64,000 nt of DNA from Girardia tigrina (lineage: Eukaryota; Platyhelminthes; Tricladida; Dugesiidae), in the NCBI GenBank assembly GCA_001938485.1, contig MQRK01241454.1:1-64000 (forward strand). The letters are read 5' to 3'. Positions 25,049 through 36,998 of this stretch are shown here, piece after piece (the stretch's first letter is position 1; the number at the start of each line of letters is the position of its first letter). A program made the translations under genes and the position numbers. The notes beneath the pieces were generated by a model. It did no database searches and had not been told where the DNA came from. It worked only from the letters and a program-made list of their open reading frames with translations.

Positions 25049-27983
25049 CTAAGAAAAGTTAAGTGGTTTAAATTTAAATACAATTTCAATATTTAATAAA
25101 TTAAAGGTATTGAATGAAAGCTACGCATGTAATAAAAATAATTTTCTGATTAACTTACAATATGAAGATAATTAACTTGGATCATTTTACTTATTTAATT
25201 ACTGTAAAAAAGTACTTTTAGTGAAAACCATTTCGTAATATTAATGTTTTTGGTGCCATGGGCCTGAAACAATCTATTGAACGCTTTGTAGAAAGATAAC
25301 GGTTTACAAGTTAGGCCAACAGGAATGAATATTAGCTTTCAATATCTCTAACAAGCTTATTTACAGGCTTCTATTCTCGTAGCAGACACATTATTTATTC
25401 ATTCTTTTATGACAGCTTCATTTAAATAATGAGAAATCTTTTCGTGATATAGTTTTTCTTTTTTCCTTTTTACACTTTCCAATTGTATTGAAATTAGCGT
25501 TTCTGTAGACTCAGTTAATTTGATGGCCCTATGTTTTTTCGTCCACTAAAATTACTATATTTCATCATATTCCTTTCATCCGTAATTTTTTTAGTTGTGT
25601 CACTTTTTGGAAATAAATTTCTTCGAGGGATATTTTATATTTTATTCTAATTATTTTAAATTATTTTAAAAATATCTAAACGTTATATATGAATGGGAAA
25701 TCTGGAATCACTATTTTTGAAATTTATTATTATTTTGTGAATCCCTTGAATTTAATGACTATTAAAAATATTTGATATACAAGTTATTAATTCTTGTTTT
25801 ACAGAAAATTCATTTTTTAAGACGTGGGGTAAATCTTTAGTGTGGATTTTAGTTGCTAAAACAAGGTATATTTTAACTTTATTTTATTTTCATTATTATC
25901 ATTAATTTAATTTACATTAATTATTTTAAATTATTAAAATTACTGAGTTATTTATTAATTTACAATAATAACTAAAAGTATTCAGTCATGATCATCATCA
26001 AAACTAACCCTGTCCTTTAATATTGTAATAATTTTCTTAAAATAAATTTAAATTTTTATTAGTATACAAATAACATTAATAAAATAATATTATATTATAT
26101 TAATTATGATAAAACAAATTTATGTAGATATTATACGCAGATATTTTAACGTTTTAACTTGTTTTTTCTTAGCAAATATTTTAAAAAAGAAATTTTGTCC
26201 GCACGCATATTTGAGACTTAAAATTTATTTAATGTAAATATTTGAAAATGCAAAATAGATAAAATTTAATCAGATCTACCCGACGCTCCAATCAAACTAA
26301 ACAATTACTTGAGACACCATTCTTAAAATACTAATAATCTCCATTTTTTATTTTCCCGAAATAAAACAATATTCGAAAATTAATGTTTTTTAATTTTAGA
26401 ATTCTTCAATAAATGCAGTTTTTGAGAATTTGTATTACTTAAAATATGTATAAAAATTTTTTAATTTTTTATATTTTCCTTGTTAAAGATTGATGATTTT
26501 TGTATATATTTATCTATACGGTTTTGGTAAATTTCAATTCAAAAGCATACATAATTTTAATCAAAATATATTGAATTATATGATTCTTTTTATTAGAAAA
26601 AAATGCACTTTAATTTATGAAAGAATAAATTATATATTCAAAAATAAATGATGCAGTTTATTATGAAAAAAAGTTATTAGGAGAAGACGATGTCTGTAGT
26701 TAGAGGAAAAGTTGAATTTGTGGGCAATTGTTTAAATCAAAAATTACATTGAAAAAAATTGAATTTGTAAGAAGCCATTGAGACAATTTCTAATTTGAAT
26801 GCATGAAAAAATATGCTCTAATTAATATAAAATGCTTCAGTCTATTCTCAGTTTTTTTTGTTTCCTTTTTTTTATTTTTGTAGGCACATTTTATTTCTTC
26901 TTTCCTTTCACGATTTTTATATGGCACGAAATTCGCAATAAAAATTCTTATTTTTTCTTTTACTGTTTCTTTTCTATTCAGTTACTCTTATAACTGTTTA
27001 AACTAACGGAATAAATAAAAAAATAAGACATAAATATATAAACTATAGACCAACTATATTTGGAAATTCGATTTTGCTCCCATTTATTTCTCTTAAGATA
27101 CTTTTACAGATTTTCTTTTCTTTAAATCTACAGTTCAAGATCTCTATATATTTCGGCTTTGATAATTGTACACAATTTTTAGGTACCCAATGATCTATGA
27201 TATCATGTGTTGTATCAAATTTGTACTTGTCTTTTTTTCCTCAGCAATTAATCTTATTAAATTTGTAGCTTCATATTTTTCTTTATCAAATAAACTAACA
27301 TAAAAATAGAACAAAGGTTTGGGTTTCATCGATCAATAATTTTACGTGCTAAACATAATAAAAGCCATGGTCTACAATTAATAAGAAAATCCCAGTTTTT
27401 CCCGATAAAAAGATGTTAATAAGAGAACTAGTAAGACTAAAGACTTTTGCTGTACAAATCTCCAAGGTGTTGTAAGGATATACAATGCCCTATATGCACA
27501 TTATGCGAATACAACACATTTGCATTATATAAGTATAAAATTTGTAAACTTACTTTTAAATTAAGATGACGTTGGCATTTTTTGTTTTGTAGTTACATAG
27601 CAGAGATTTAAATCCTCAATTTACAGAACCTTTTGGTTTTTTAGTTTTTTTGAAATTTATGGTAATATTTTTGTTAATATTTAATGTTATGTATAGGGAA
27701 AAGAGTTAAATAAGACACAATTTTAAGACTTTAAAATTTCATTAAAAAATATTTATTCTAATATAATGCCCAGGTGTTTTTTACGGGGAAGACTATGGTT
27801 TAATTAATACTGGTCAAAGTTATCAACAATGTACCGAATGATGTACAAGTAAATATTACAAATTTTATAAAAATACATAAGTTTCGAATTCTGCTTTCTG
27901 TTCTGGAAATGTTGTAATAACAAGAAACAAATTTTTTATAATTACCAAAGTAATTAATCTTTCAAAATTCAATTTTATATATA
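25049..27983. other. Long AT-rich stretch, no supported gene
   Basis: A moderately G+C-richer part at 25240-25480 shows scattered open codons on the minus strand with several stops. Nothing else is recognised. Confidence 0.45.
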
Positions 27984-28250
27984 GGATTTTTCAATGTATT
28001 TTCCAATACTTGCAATCATTTTTCCAATCTTTGCAATCTATTTTCCAACGAAGGTGACGTTACCGTCTTTTTTTAATTTTCTTGCAATAATTTTTCCAAT
28101 CTTTGCAATCAATTTTCTAATTCTTGCAATCAATTTTCCAATAATATAATTTTAATCAATAAAAATTAATAAAATCAATAAAAAATAATTACATCAATAA
28201 AAATTAATTAAATCAATAAAATTACATAAAACCAAAATTGTTTTAAAATG
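27984..28250. repeat. Left TIR of the Tc1-like element
   Basis: Contains about five subrepeats of the TTTTCCAATCTTTGCAATC type. It matches 29352-29542 in reverse complement, with extra AT-rich sequence near its inner end. The 3' end of the transposase reading frame runs into it. Confidence 0.85.
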
Positions 28251-29332
28251 TTTTTTTGATTTTTTATACATGTAAAATTATAATAGAAGTAACTACAAAA
28301 ATAAATTAATTTATTCAAGAATTGTTTCTCTCTTTTCCGCTTTAATGACATATCGAAGCATTTTTTTAAAATACAATCACAATCAGATTCAGTAATTACC
28401 CAAAATCCTCCTTCAATCAACCTTTTCAATTCTTCTTCGTTTCCAGCACAATTGTGGACAACATAGATTTTAAATTTAGAGAAAAAATTCTCTATTTGGT
28501 TTAAAAAAGGTGAATACAAAGCGAGATATTCAATTGTCAAATTTAGTTTCTTTATTATTTCCTTTAATCCAGAATAATGATGTAATATTTTATTATACAT
28601 AATAAACACTGGATTTTCAATGTTCTTTTGTTGACAAACATTTTTCAGTTCAACAAGTACGGCCTTAAAATCTTCACCATTTAAGACCTTGTAATGAAGT
28701 TTATTAAAAAAATCATTGAATTTTTATTCATGGCTGCAAGAACAGAAATGTTTCTAGTTCTTACTGCAGGAACATCTACATTTTCAGAAGTGCCTACAAG
28801 GAACCTTCCTTTTTTAGGCCGTGCAGACACTGCAAAGCCAACTTCATCTAAGAAAATTAATTTTTCAACACTATGAGTTACCTCATATTCCCTGAACTTC
28901 TGAGCATACTGATATCTTTTTTTCAGTGGTACTACCCTTGTTTTGTGGGGCAGGAGTTATTGTAATCTGTTTTAAGGTGTAATGAAATTGCATGAGACAG
29001 CGGTCAATGGCAGTTTAAGAGACACTCAATCCAAAAAGATCCATGACCTTATCACTCAATTCTTTTAGGGTAAGAAGGCAATTTTCATCCACCCAGGTCC
29101 TAACATGATGCTTTTGATTATCATCAAGTTTAGATCTTCGATCACCACCCTATTTCTTTGAAGTTGTCTCATCGGTTTTCTCAAAATTTTTAATATTTTT
29201 TTGAACTGCCCAGTAATTTAGCTCCAAAGCATCAGCAATGGCTTTGGTTCAATGACCTTGCCTAATTTTAATAGCAATTTTTTCTCGATCTTCCTGAGAA
29301 ATTTTGCTGTTTCTTCTATTATAATTTTTCAT
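28208..29332 (-). pseudogene. Tc1/IS630-like DDE transposase, degenerate
   Basis: Transposase of the enclosing element, which in its active form would bind the TIRs and cut and join DNA through a DDE triad. The reading starts at an ATG (29332), and the N-terminal part contains a helix-turn-helix-like stretch (EDREKIAIKIRQG, AIADALEL). The first catalytic Asp is in IFLDEVGF. The second should sit in a motif like IMDN but reads FIMYNKILHH, so Asp is replaced by Tyr. The Glu is kept in YSPFLNQIENFF, with 34 residues between the second and third positions (DD34E-type spacing). Stops occur after IRQGH, after TSKK and within GLSVS, and there are at least two frameshifts (near 28910 and 28710). The enzyme cannot be active. 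The C-terminal 30 or so codons lie inside the left TIR. Confidence 0.85.
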
Positions 29333-29351
29333 GAATAAAAAAATAAAAACC

Positions 29352-29542
29352 ATTTTTAAACAATTTTGATTTATGTAATTTTATTGATTTTATTAATTTT
29401 TATTGATTTTATTAAAATTATATCATTGAAAAATTAATTGCAAAGATTGAAAAAATTATTGCAAGAAAATTAAAAAAAGACGGTTATGTAACCTTCGAAT
29501 GGAAAATTGATTGCAAAGATTGGAAAATAGATCGAAAAACCC
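29352..29542. repeat. Right TIR of the Tc1-like element
   Basis: Reverse complement of the left arm, shorter by roughly 75 bp. It keeps the subrepeats and a perfect GGTTACATAACC palindrome in the core. Confidence 0.85.
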
Positions 29543-29544
29543 TA

Positions 29545-30665
29545 TGTTTTATTTTTTTAATTTTTTATTGGTGTAAATAATTATTTATACTTATTTTGTA
29601 TTTAATGTTTATCTATGAAATTATTATAACTATAACTTCCAGTTTTAAATATAAAGTTTAACAACTTCTTGGTACTCAAACATGAATTAATATAAGAAAC
29701 AAAATATATAATGGCTTTTTCAAATGTCAAATTGGTTCAGATATTTGGATTAAATTTACGATGTCAACAACTGAAGGCTGAACTGTGGATTGTCCTAAGG
29801 ATGATCCAAATTGTGTATATAAGGAAAATTAAATTCAATGTGATATTAAATTATATTGATATCAAATTATGTATGAATTTCTCTTTAATCGGAAAATGGG
29901 ACAAATGTTTTAGATGTTTCTTCTCAAGTAAAAATAATTCTGTTTTTGATTAACCATTCCTTAACTTTAGCAAGTGCATGTGACAGACTTAACTTATATT
30001 TAGGAAACGTTAGAATAATAATGTATAACTCGGCTAATATAAATTCTTCTATTATAGATAAAATAAAAGGAGAAAAAAATATTTTTATAATATGATTTTA
30101 ATGAATAACGATAAAATTGATAAATAATTAAACAGAATCAATCAGATGTTTAAGTAACAAAAAAACCTTCGATAAAATATATTTGAAAATTGTATCGCTC
30201 CAAAAGAAGAGCGTTGATTCTTTATCATATTTAGCGTTGTTAGTAAAATATAACGCCAAGGTATAGTAAGAATTGTCATAGACAAAAATTCTATTAGGCG
30301 CCATAAAGTTTTGCTATTTATATTTTAAATATTCATTTATTTTTGACCTATGGCAAAATCGATCTTTCAATCGATATTGCCATACTAAATTCCTATAAAA
30401 AATAATTATAAATAATTACTGTATATATAATATAAATTAATATAATAATAATAAATTAAATAAATAATAATTAAAGCAATTTATGTAATCGCTTCTTAAT
30501 TAAATACTTTTAATTTTGGAACATAGAAAGAAATGTAAAAGTGGTTTTGAGATAAATAATTTTAAGGTTCTGTGTTTAAATTTTGCAAATTATTGGGAGA
30601 GAGTTGCGTGGGAAGCTTTATTCATCAGGACCCACAATCCTAAAATAAATGTTCAAGCGACAATC
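29545..30665. other. AT-rich stretch, no gene seen
   Basis: TATTAGGCGCCATAAAG near 30294 faintly resembles a mariner end facing the fragment at 30666, but the match is too weak to call. Nothing else is recognised. Confidence 0.4.
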
Positions 30666-31002
30666 TCAAACAATTGTTCCCAAAACATTAATACATTTAT
30701 CCCAATGTTTTACTATCAACCCTATCCCTTGAAAAATGATTTTCCTCGAGCTCTGAAAAATAACCGTTTACAGCTGCAATGGCTTCATCATTTGATGTGA
30801 AACGCTTTCCTGAAAGGAACTTTTTTAGGTTTAAACAAAAAATAGTCACTGGGAGCAAATCTGGTGAATACGATGGATGATCAAGATATTCGTACTTCAA
30901 TTCATTCAATTTAGCCATCGTTAAACCACTTTGTGAAAAATGATTTTTTTTCTTCGTTAAACCGTGTCATTTCTCTCGAATTATTGCATCCCGTTGATCC
31001 AA
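30666..31002 (-). pseudogene. Mariner transposase, C-terminal fragment
   Basis: The last third of a mariner-family transposase, read on the minus strand. It starts at LDQRDAIIREK, has an in-frame TGA, and continues through LTKKK. The conserved HQDNAxxH segment holding the second catalytic Asp is missing, as if a short deletion joined KKK to the region before TMAKLNELKYEYLDHPSYSPDL. HPSYSPDL is the hallmark just before the third catalytic position; the following Asp has been lost (LLPVTIF where families have APSDYF). The tail reads KKFLSGKRFTSNDEAIAAVN and, after a frameshift, KHWDKCINVLGTIV and stop. The wording resembles the irritans-type mariners. No left TIR could be assigned with confidence. 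Confidence 0.85.
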
Positions 31003-31502
31003 ACTTTTAAATTGTGATTACATAAAAAAATTGTTAAAATAATTTAAATACTACAAAACTTATACTTTTAATTATATATTTATAGATTTGAATTTTATTC
31101 ATAGAATGAAATAAAATGTACCAGACTGAGTAACTGAAAGATGTTCTTTGAGAAATTTGAGATATTACTTCAGTTTCAGGACGTTTTATTGCTGTTATTA
31201 GATTTATGAGGAGTTTCACTGGAAAAGATTTTTGAAGAAGGTAATTTTTAATATTTTTAACAATTTTATTAGAACATAAAATTTTTTACTTATATTCACT
31301 TCTTTTTGGATTTACTCTTAAAGAAAATGGTCGATCGTTATCTTTGAAAAACTTGCCAATATTCTATAATTAATTATATATTTTAAATACACTAAACCGT
31401 TATAATTGTTACTATAACTAAATTATTTTTATATTTCAAATCTTCAAATTATTTGATTGTTAATATTTTTATTATTTTTTTTATAATTTGTAGAAAAAAA
31501 TA

Positions 31503-32292
31503 TTAGGTTGAGTCAATAGTTATTCATGTTTGTTATGGAATTAAAGTTTTTGTTTTACATTTAAGTCTAACATTTGAATGCAACATTTGGTTTCATATTA
31601 AAGCCCATAAATGGTGAATCAAACTACACATTAAATGTTAAATCTTTAGACATCATTCTTTTATTTTTTTCATTTTAGAATGATTGTAGAAAAAACAGTA
31701 ATTCATGTATTATTATGACATTATTGGAAAATAATGTCTAACAGTAGCAGCTGCAACTCAACGTGAAAGGCAAGGATGTGCTCAAAGACATAGAGCTCAA
31801 TAGTAGTTTCATTGTTTTAATCAGATAGATACCAGTGTTGCAAATCAGGAACGTTCAAATCGACCATCATTGGTGAACAAAGAGAAATTTCGTGCTCTAT
31901 TGGAGCAGCAGCCTTGTACTAGTACCCGCAGGCTGTCCGAGAAGCTCGGTCATTCTCAAAGCACGATTGTTCGTCATCTGTATACCTTGTGTTTTTTTAA
32001 TTAAAATCCACTTAGAGTCCCCAACAAATTGACAAATATTCAGGTCCAGCGCAAATTGATCTTTGTCGCAATAACCCCAGGGACAGCCGTCTTAGGGAAG
32101 CGAATTATTACAGGAGATGAAAAATGAATTTTCTACCTTAATTTTAGTGGCGGTAAACAATGGCTTCAGCATGATCAGCCAACTCAGCAAGTTGTACGCC
32201 AAAGTCGCCTCGAAAAGAAGGTGATGTGTGTTTGGTGGAATTATGAGGGAACTCTGCACTGGGAACTTATTCCTGATGGTCGAGCCAACATG
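31503..32292 (+). mobile_element. Mariner 5' fragment with TIR
   Basis: It begins TTAGGTTGAGTCAATAGTTA after a TA dinucleotide, matching the general form of mariner ends. About 180 bp of leader is followed by a degenerate transposase reading. The element stops abruptly near 32292, before the second catalytic Asp. No 3' TIR is seen. Confidence 0.8.
31680..32292 (+). pseudogene. Mariner transposase, N-terminal fragment
   Basis: The first two-thirds of a mariner transposase. The start is at the ATG of MIVEKTVIHVLL (31680), typical of the N-terminal DNA-binding region. After a frameshift the second helix-turn-helix region is clear: ERSNRPSLVNKEKFRALLEQ, then RRLSEKLGHSQSTIVRHL. The first catalytic motif is IITGDEK followed by a TGA where Trp is expected. 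GGKQWLQHDQP, KKVMCVWWNYEG and LIPDGRAN follow in one frame. The sequence ends there. A TAA also interrupts the linker (CFFN stop NPLR). The wording differs in type from the fragment at 30666-31002, so two different mariner lineages are likely. Confidence 0.88.
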
Positions 32293-35200
32293 GTAATAAA
32301 ATAATTTACACTTTTTTCTTATTATTATTAATTAACATTTTTATGTACATACATTATTTTAATAATTAAATTTAATAATATACATATATATTTACTTATA
32401 AATTTTTCCTACAAATAATGAATAAAACCAAATGTTTCTTTATATTTAAAACAAAATATTTTATTATGACTAAAAGTATCTTGATTAAAATCCTTAAAAA
32501 GAAATCAAATATTTGTAATGTATTGTCAGTCTAATGTCTAACAATGTATATTTCATTGATACATTCTTTTCCCTTCTTACCTCTTTCTTCGTCATTTTAT
32601 GTATTTCTTTTTATAACACCGCACAATTAGAGAGAAAGAAAAATAAAAATTCATTTGAATAATGCAAAGTTATTAAAATAAAAAGATCTAAAGAGGAGAT
32701 CTCCTATTTCAAAAGCAAAGTCTTAGAGAAAAAGTCAATTCAAAAATATTTAACTGTTATTAATCACTAATTAAACGAATTATTGAAAGAATAATCTAAC
32801 TTATTAAACATTTTTTCAATGTCAAATTATCAAATAGAAAAAAAAGAATTTGACCAATTAATAGAAATCAATAAAATAAATGAAAATTCATATAAATTCA
32901 TTATTTTTGTCCAAGAAATAAAATCACAAAAATGTATTTTAATTATATTCATTAATTAAAACAATATACAAAGTTACAACGGAAAAAATTATATAATTTG
33001 TTTAAAAAAGCAATTTATATTTATTAAAAAAATTGAAATATTTAGAATTTGTTTATTGATCAAAGATTCGAATGAAATTAACCATTTTATTATATTTTTT
33101 TTCAATTGAGAACAAAATGCTATATTATATTTTTAATAATAAAAAAAGTTTATTTATTATATTATAAAAAATAACTATTTTATTAATTCAAAAACATTAT
33201 ATATTAAGTTATTAAAGGAGAAAAAAATAATAATAAAACATATTTCATTCTATAAATAAAATATATATTCTAAATTAATTGATTAAAAATTAGAAAATTT
33301 TATTTATTCAGTTTATTCTTCAACCGAAAACGAAGTAAATTCTATCCAACAAGAGCTTTTAACATAAACAATGAATGACGAATACTTAGAAATATTATTT
33401 ATATAATTATATTTAATATTATTATTAATATTAATATTATAAATATTAGTAGTAACAATTAATATTTTGCATCTTCTTTTTTAAGTTATGAAAGGTTTTA
33501 GATTCACTGAGAAGCCTTTTTTATAAAATGTAAAGTATATTCTCCATGTTAAACCATTAATTTACTCAATAATCCACATTAAAATGAATAAAAGTTTCTG
33601 ATTTGTGTTTGAAGTCTAATTTTTTTTAAGAAAACTTCAAATTAATTTTCTGTATTAATTAAAATTCGTTGAAAATTGAAAAATTTTGTTTCAAATTATT
33701 TTTTTAAGTTGCAGTTTTACAATAAATAAAGCAAAACAGAAAATTCGCATCATTTAATTTGCAAAATATATAAAAATAATATAAAGTTGCTTGTGTTTTT
33801 TTCGTAAAATATTAATTAATCTTGTTTTATTTAATTTACATTAATTTTTGGTCAATAAATAATTATTGTAATTGAATTTAAAAATTGATCAAAGAAATAT
33901 TTTGTAAAAAATAGTTTAAGAATTAATTTATTCATGTTTGTATTTCTTTTGCTTTTTGTTAAATACACTTAATTTAAAAAAAGATGAAGGTTTATTTGAA
34001 TACTAAAATATTAATTTAATACCTTTGTTGTTCTATTTTTTTATAAATAGTTTATTTTCCATAATATATTATTCTTGAAATTAAAATGCTTAAAATGTAA
34101 ATTTCTGAAAAAAAATCCACCGACATAATTCAAACATTTTATTTCCCATAAAAAATAGGTCTACTTTTATTCTTCTGGGAAATTCGTTTCTGCTTTTCAA
34201 GACAATTGTATTGCGGTAGAGAGTAAATTTCGTCTTCTATGATTTTGAAGATTATTTTATGTTGTAATTTAAATGTTTTTTTCAAAGTTTTAAATGTACA
34301 TTTTGTTTTAATTTTATTTTATATTTAATTAATAAAAATATTAAATTGGGTATTCTTAAACCTACATAAAAGAAAAATCCAAAATTCACATCAAATTAAT
34401 AATATTACTCCAGTATATTACATATATAAACTAACTGAAACAACAAGTTAAAGATTTAAATTGATAAAATAAATAATTAAGGTAATAGTTGAAATACACG
34501 TTCAAGAAAAAGTCAAGATTATGCAAGTTAGATATTTTCTAGGTGTGATATTGCAACGAGGAAATATATTATCTGCTGTAATTATGATCAAACAAAAGAG
34601 AAAAATATAAGAACTACAGAAACACAAAAACAATATATAATGTAGTCCTTATATTTCTGACGTTTTAAAAATATATTATTATATTATACATTTTTAATAA
34701 TTAATAAAATAGTTCTTTTATTTTTTAATAAATTAAATAACTTAAATAATAGATAGAAATCCTTATTTTAAAAGAAAACTATTGTGCCGCCCCATCTCCG
34801 GGTTTCCATGAAGACCGGATGGTGGTAAAAGAGGTGCGCAGTCAGAAATGCAGCTCAAACTTGTTTTGTTAGGTCAATTTTATATTTAGTTCGTTCAGCC
34901 CGATCATTTTGTTTTCGAAAATCAGAATCCTAAAACTGTTCGATAAGACGTTTTAGAAATAAATCAGCACAAAAAATTAATCGTAATTCAAAAAGTGACA
35001 ATAAGCAGAAAAAAACTCTGTAATCAAAAATTCAAATATTAATTCATATATTTCAAGAAAAAAAACTAAATTTATCATCCCCAGTAATCCTAAAAATTTT
35101 TTTGTTCACAGTCGGCAAAAATAATTCAAAAACTTAATCGTCGATCAAGAAACAGTAATCGTTTTGTAAAAATCAATCGTAAACAGAGAACATAATCATA

Positions 35201-35339
35201 ATATTAAAATGGTTGATCACATCACCAGACAAAAAAGTTTCATAAAATTCGAATTAATTGAAAATTGGACAAATCGTTAAATAATAATTGTGAATTTGAA
35301 AATCACTTCAAAGCACTACTCGCTCTGATTGGTTAGCCA
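32293..35339. other. Long AT-rich stretch, no supported gene
   Basis: One G+C-richer patch at about 34790-34880 is open on both strands for about 30 to 40 codons and is left uncalled. The remainder is AT-rich with no signal. Confidence 0.45.
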
Positions 35340-35340
35340 A

Positions 35341-35361
35341 TAATAATAATAATAATAATAA
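35341..35361. repeat. (TAA)7 microsatellite
   Basis: Seven TAA units immediately precede a hairpin. Confidence 0.95.
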
Positions 35362-35389
35362 CCCGGACAAAGATTTATTTGTTCGGGTT
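35360..35389. repeat. 12-bp hairpin beside a microsatellite
   Basis: AACCCGGACAAA and TTTGTTCGGGTT pair across a 6-base loop with one G-T wobble. The stem is far richer in G+C than the surroundings. It is not followed by a T-run, and no transcript is known here. Confidence 0.75.
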
Positions 35390-36719
35390 TTGAACTGAAT
35401 TCAATCGACAAAAATTGGAAAATGAATTAATTTACATTTAATTAACATTTCTTTTCTTTTTATTTATTGAATTATTTTCATTTTAAATTAATTGTATATT
35501 TCTTATTACAATAGGCATACAAGTAAAGGTAATAAAAACAGCGATAAAATAATTAGTGATTGTCATTTTGATAATAAGATAAATGTCGATTTTGAATTGT
35601 CTTTGACAGGGGAAAATTTTCAAATATAAATAACAATATAATTCAAAATTATAATACAAAATGGAATTTAAATTTAAATTCCGAATAACTATTTTAAAGA
35701 AAAATTGCACTAACAAAATAAAAATCTAAAGAAATAAAACAAGATAAGAAAGACAAAAATAAAATCTTGTGTAATTCTTATTAATAAAAATTGAGAAATG
35801 TCGATGAGAAATTGTAGCACAAATTTAGAAAATTTATGTATTAAGAATGAGTACTGAACAAAATGGTACACCGGAATGATTATAATGTCATTATTTCACT
35901 CGGTTATTTCGTGTCAAAAATAAACATGTTTACCTGTATCAAATATAATTATATTATTCATAAAATCGTTTGGAGAATACAGAATTGTAATTTGTTCGTT
36001 GGATAACTAAAATTATCTTTGAGGAGGCAATGACTGTAATATTTTGTAGAAAACATACAAATAATATAGATATAGATACATTTATTATTTCAAAGATTTA
36101 AAAAATATTTATTTACAAGAAATGTTGTTTTAAAATGGATCATTGCTCGGATATTTACATATTGAGTGTCTTATGAATGATATTATTATGAGTGTATGAT
36201 AAAGTTAAGCAAAAAAGGATGAAAAAGAATAAATAAACTTTGATAGTATAAAAAGAATTCGGATTATTCAGAGATCAAAGTTTTCTATTTTGCTAAATCG
36301 GTTTAACCTCATTATTCAGAACATTACTTGTCTTTAAAAAAGAACTAGTAGTAAAAATAACTAGAATTTACTTTTAAAGTCCTTTTTCAATCTCTTTGAA
36401 TTGTTGATTGACGAACAAGAAGACATTTCTCTATTTGTTTTAAGTAAATTCACATAGGTAATTGAAATTGTGTGTAACTTATAAGAAAAAGGAATAACGA
36501 AAATAATTGTATTGTAAAGTTTTGTATAAAAAGATTGTAGCCATTCATAACGTTGCAAAAATATCATACAATAAAAGGATATTTTTCTTTAGAAAGAAAA
36601 ATTTAAATGTAATGTTATCCTGTGCTTGACTCTACAAATTATTTTTTCTTAAAAGCTTAAAAAATGAACAAATACTAGAGAAAATATCTATTAAAATTTG
36701 TTCAAGGATTTTTGAATAA
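35390..36719. other. AT-rich stretch, no gene seen
   Basis: No coding or RNA signal recognised. Confidence 0.5.
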
Positions 36720-36998
36720 TTACCATTCCCTAAATTGATAAGCATGATGATAGAAAGAAGATTATATCTAGAACAACCTCATGTAAACCTTCTGAATCAG
36801 AGCAATTTAGGAGTCCATGATCTATACAAAATAGCGTTTAATAAGGAAGTCTTTTTATTGTACAATATTGATTTAAATTACCGCATTCTTTAGATATTTA
36901 AATCTGCATTGAAAAAAGTGGGTCTTTCACTTGTACGATTAACAAAAACTCCTTTAATAAGCTTTATACTCCATAATCAAAAAGACTCTTCCTCTTGA
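36720..36998 (+). pseudogene. Degenerate coding-like stretch, unidentified
   Basis: One frame stays open from 36720 for about 60 codons, is broken by a single TAG, and continues about 32 codons to a TGA. The wording is protein-like, for example SMMIERRLYLEQPHVNLLNQ, then FNKEVFLLYNIDLNYRIL, then KSALKKVGLSLVRLTKTPL. An ATG lies at 36744. No family is recognised. The base composition is slightly richer in G+C than its neighbours. It could be a decayed retrocopy, a transposon fragment, or chance; the single internal stop and continued sense-like wording make chance less likely but not excluded. Confidence 0.3.

Larger units (their letters stand above)
27984..29542 (-). mobile_element. Tc1/IS630-like transposon with long TIRs, inactive
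   Basis: A complete 1,559-bp element. It begins GGATTTTTC and ends GAAAAACCC, each flanked by TA (27982-27983 and 29543-29544), the standard target duplication of the Tc1/mariner/IS630 superfamily. The inverted repeats are unusually long: about 267 bp at the left (to 28250) and about 190 bp at the right (from 29352). Each arm carries several copies of a unit of about 21 bp built on TTTTCCAATCTTTGCAATC. These lie either side of a G+C-richer core with an imperfect palindrome, GGTGACGTTACC at left and GGTTACATAACC at right. This resembles the IR/DR layout of some Tc1-like elements, where subrepeats bind the transposase. The left arm is longer because of an extra copy of an ATCAATAAAAATTAAT segment. 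The transposase is on the minus strand and is a pseudogene. Confidence 0.9.

Noticed and set aside
28000-28150. Regularly spaced short repeats that could suggest a CRISPR array
   Set aside because: They are subrepeats inside transposon TIRs, mirrored at the other end of the element, in a eukaryotic context with no cas genes.
34790-34880. G+C-rich patch open for about 30 to 40 codons on both strands
   Set aside because: Several frames are open at once and no splice sites favour one of them.
36720-36998. Mitochondrial ribosomal protein L10 relic
   Set aside because: The pattern of hydrophobic and charged residues is loosely similar, but no diagnostic motif aligns.
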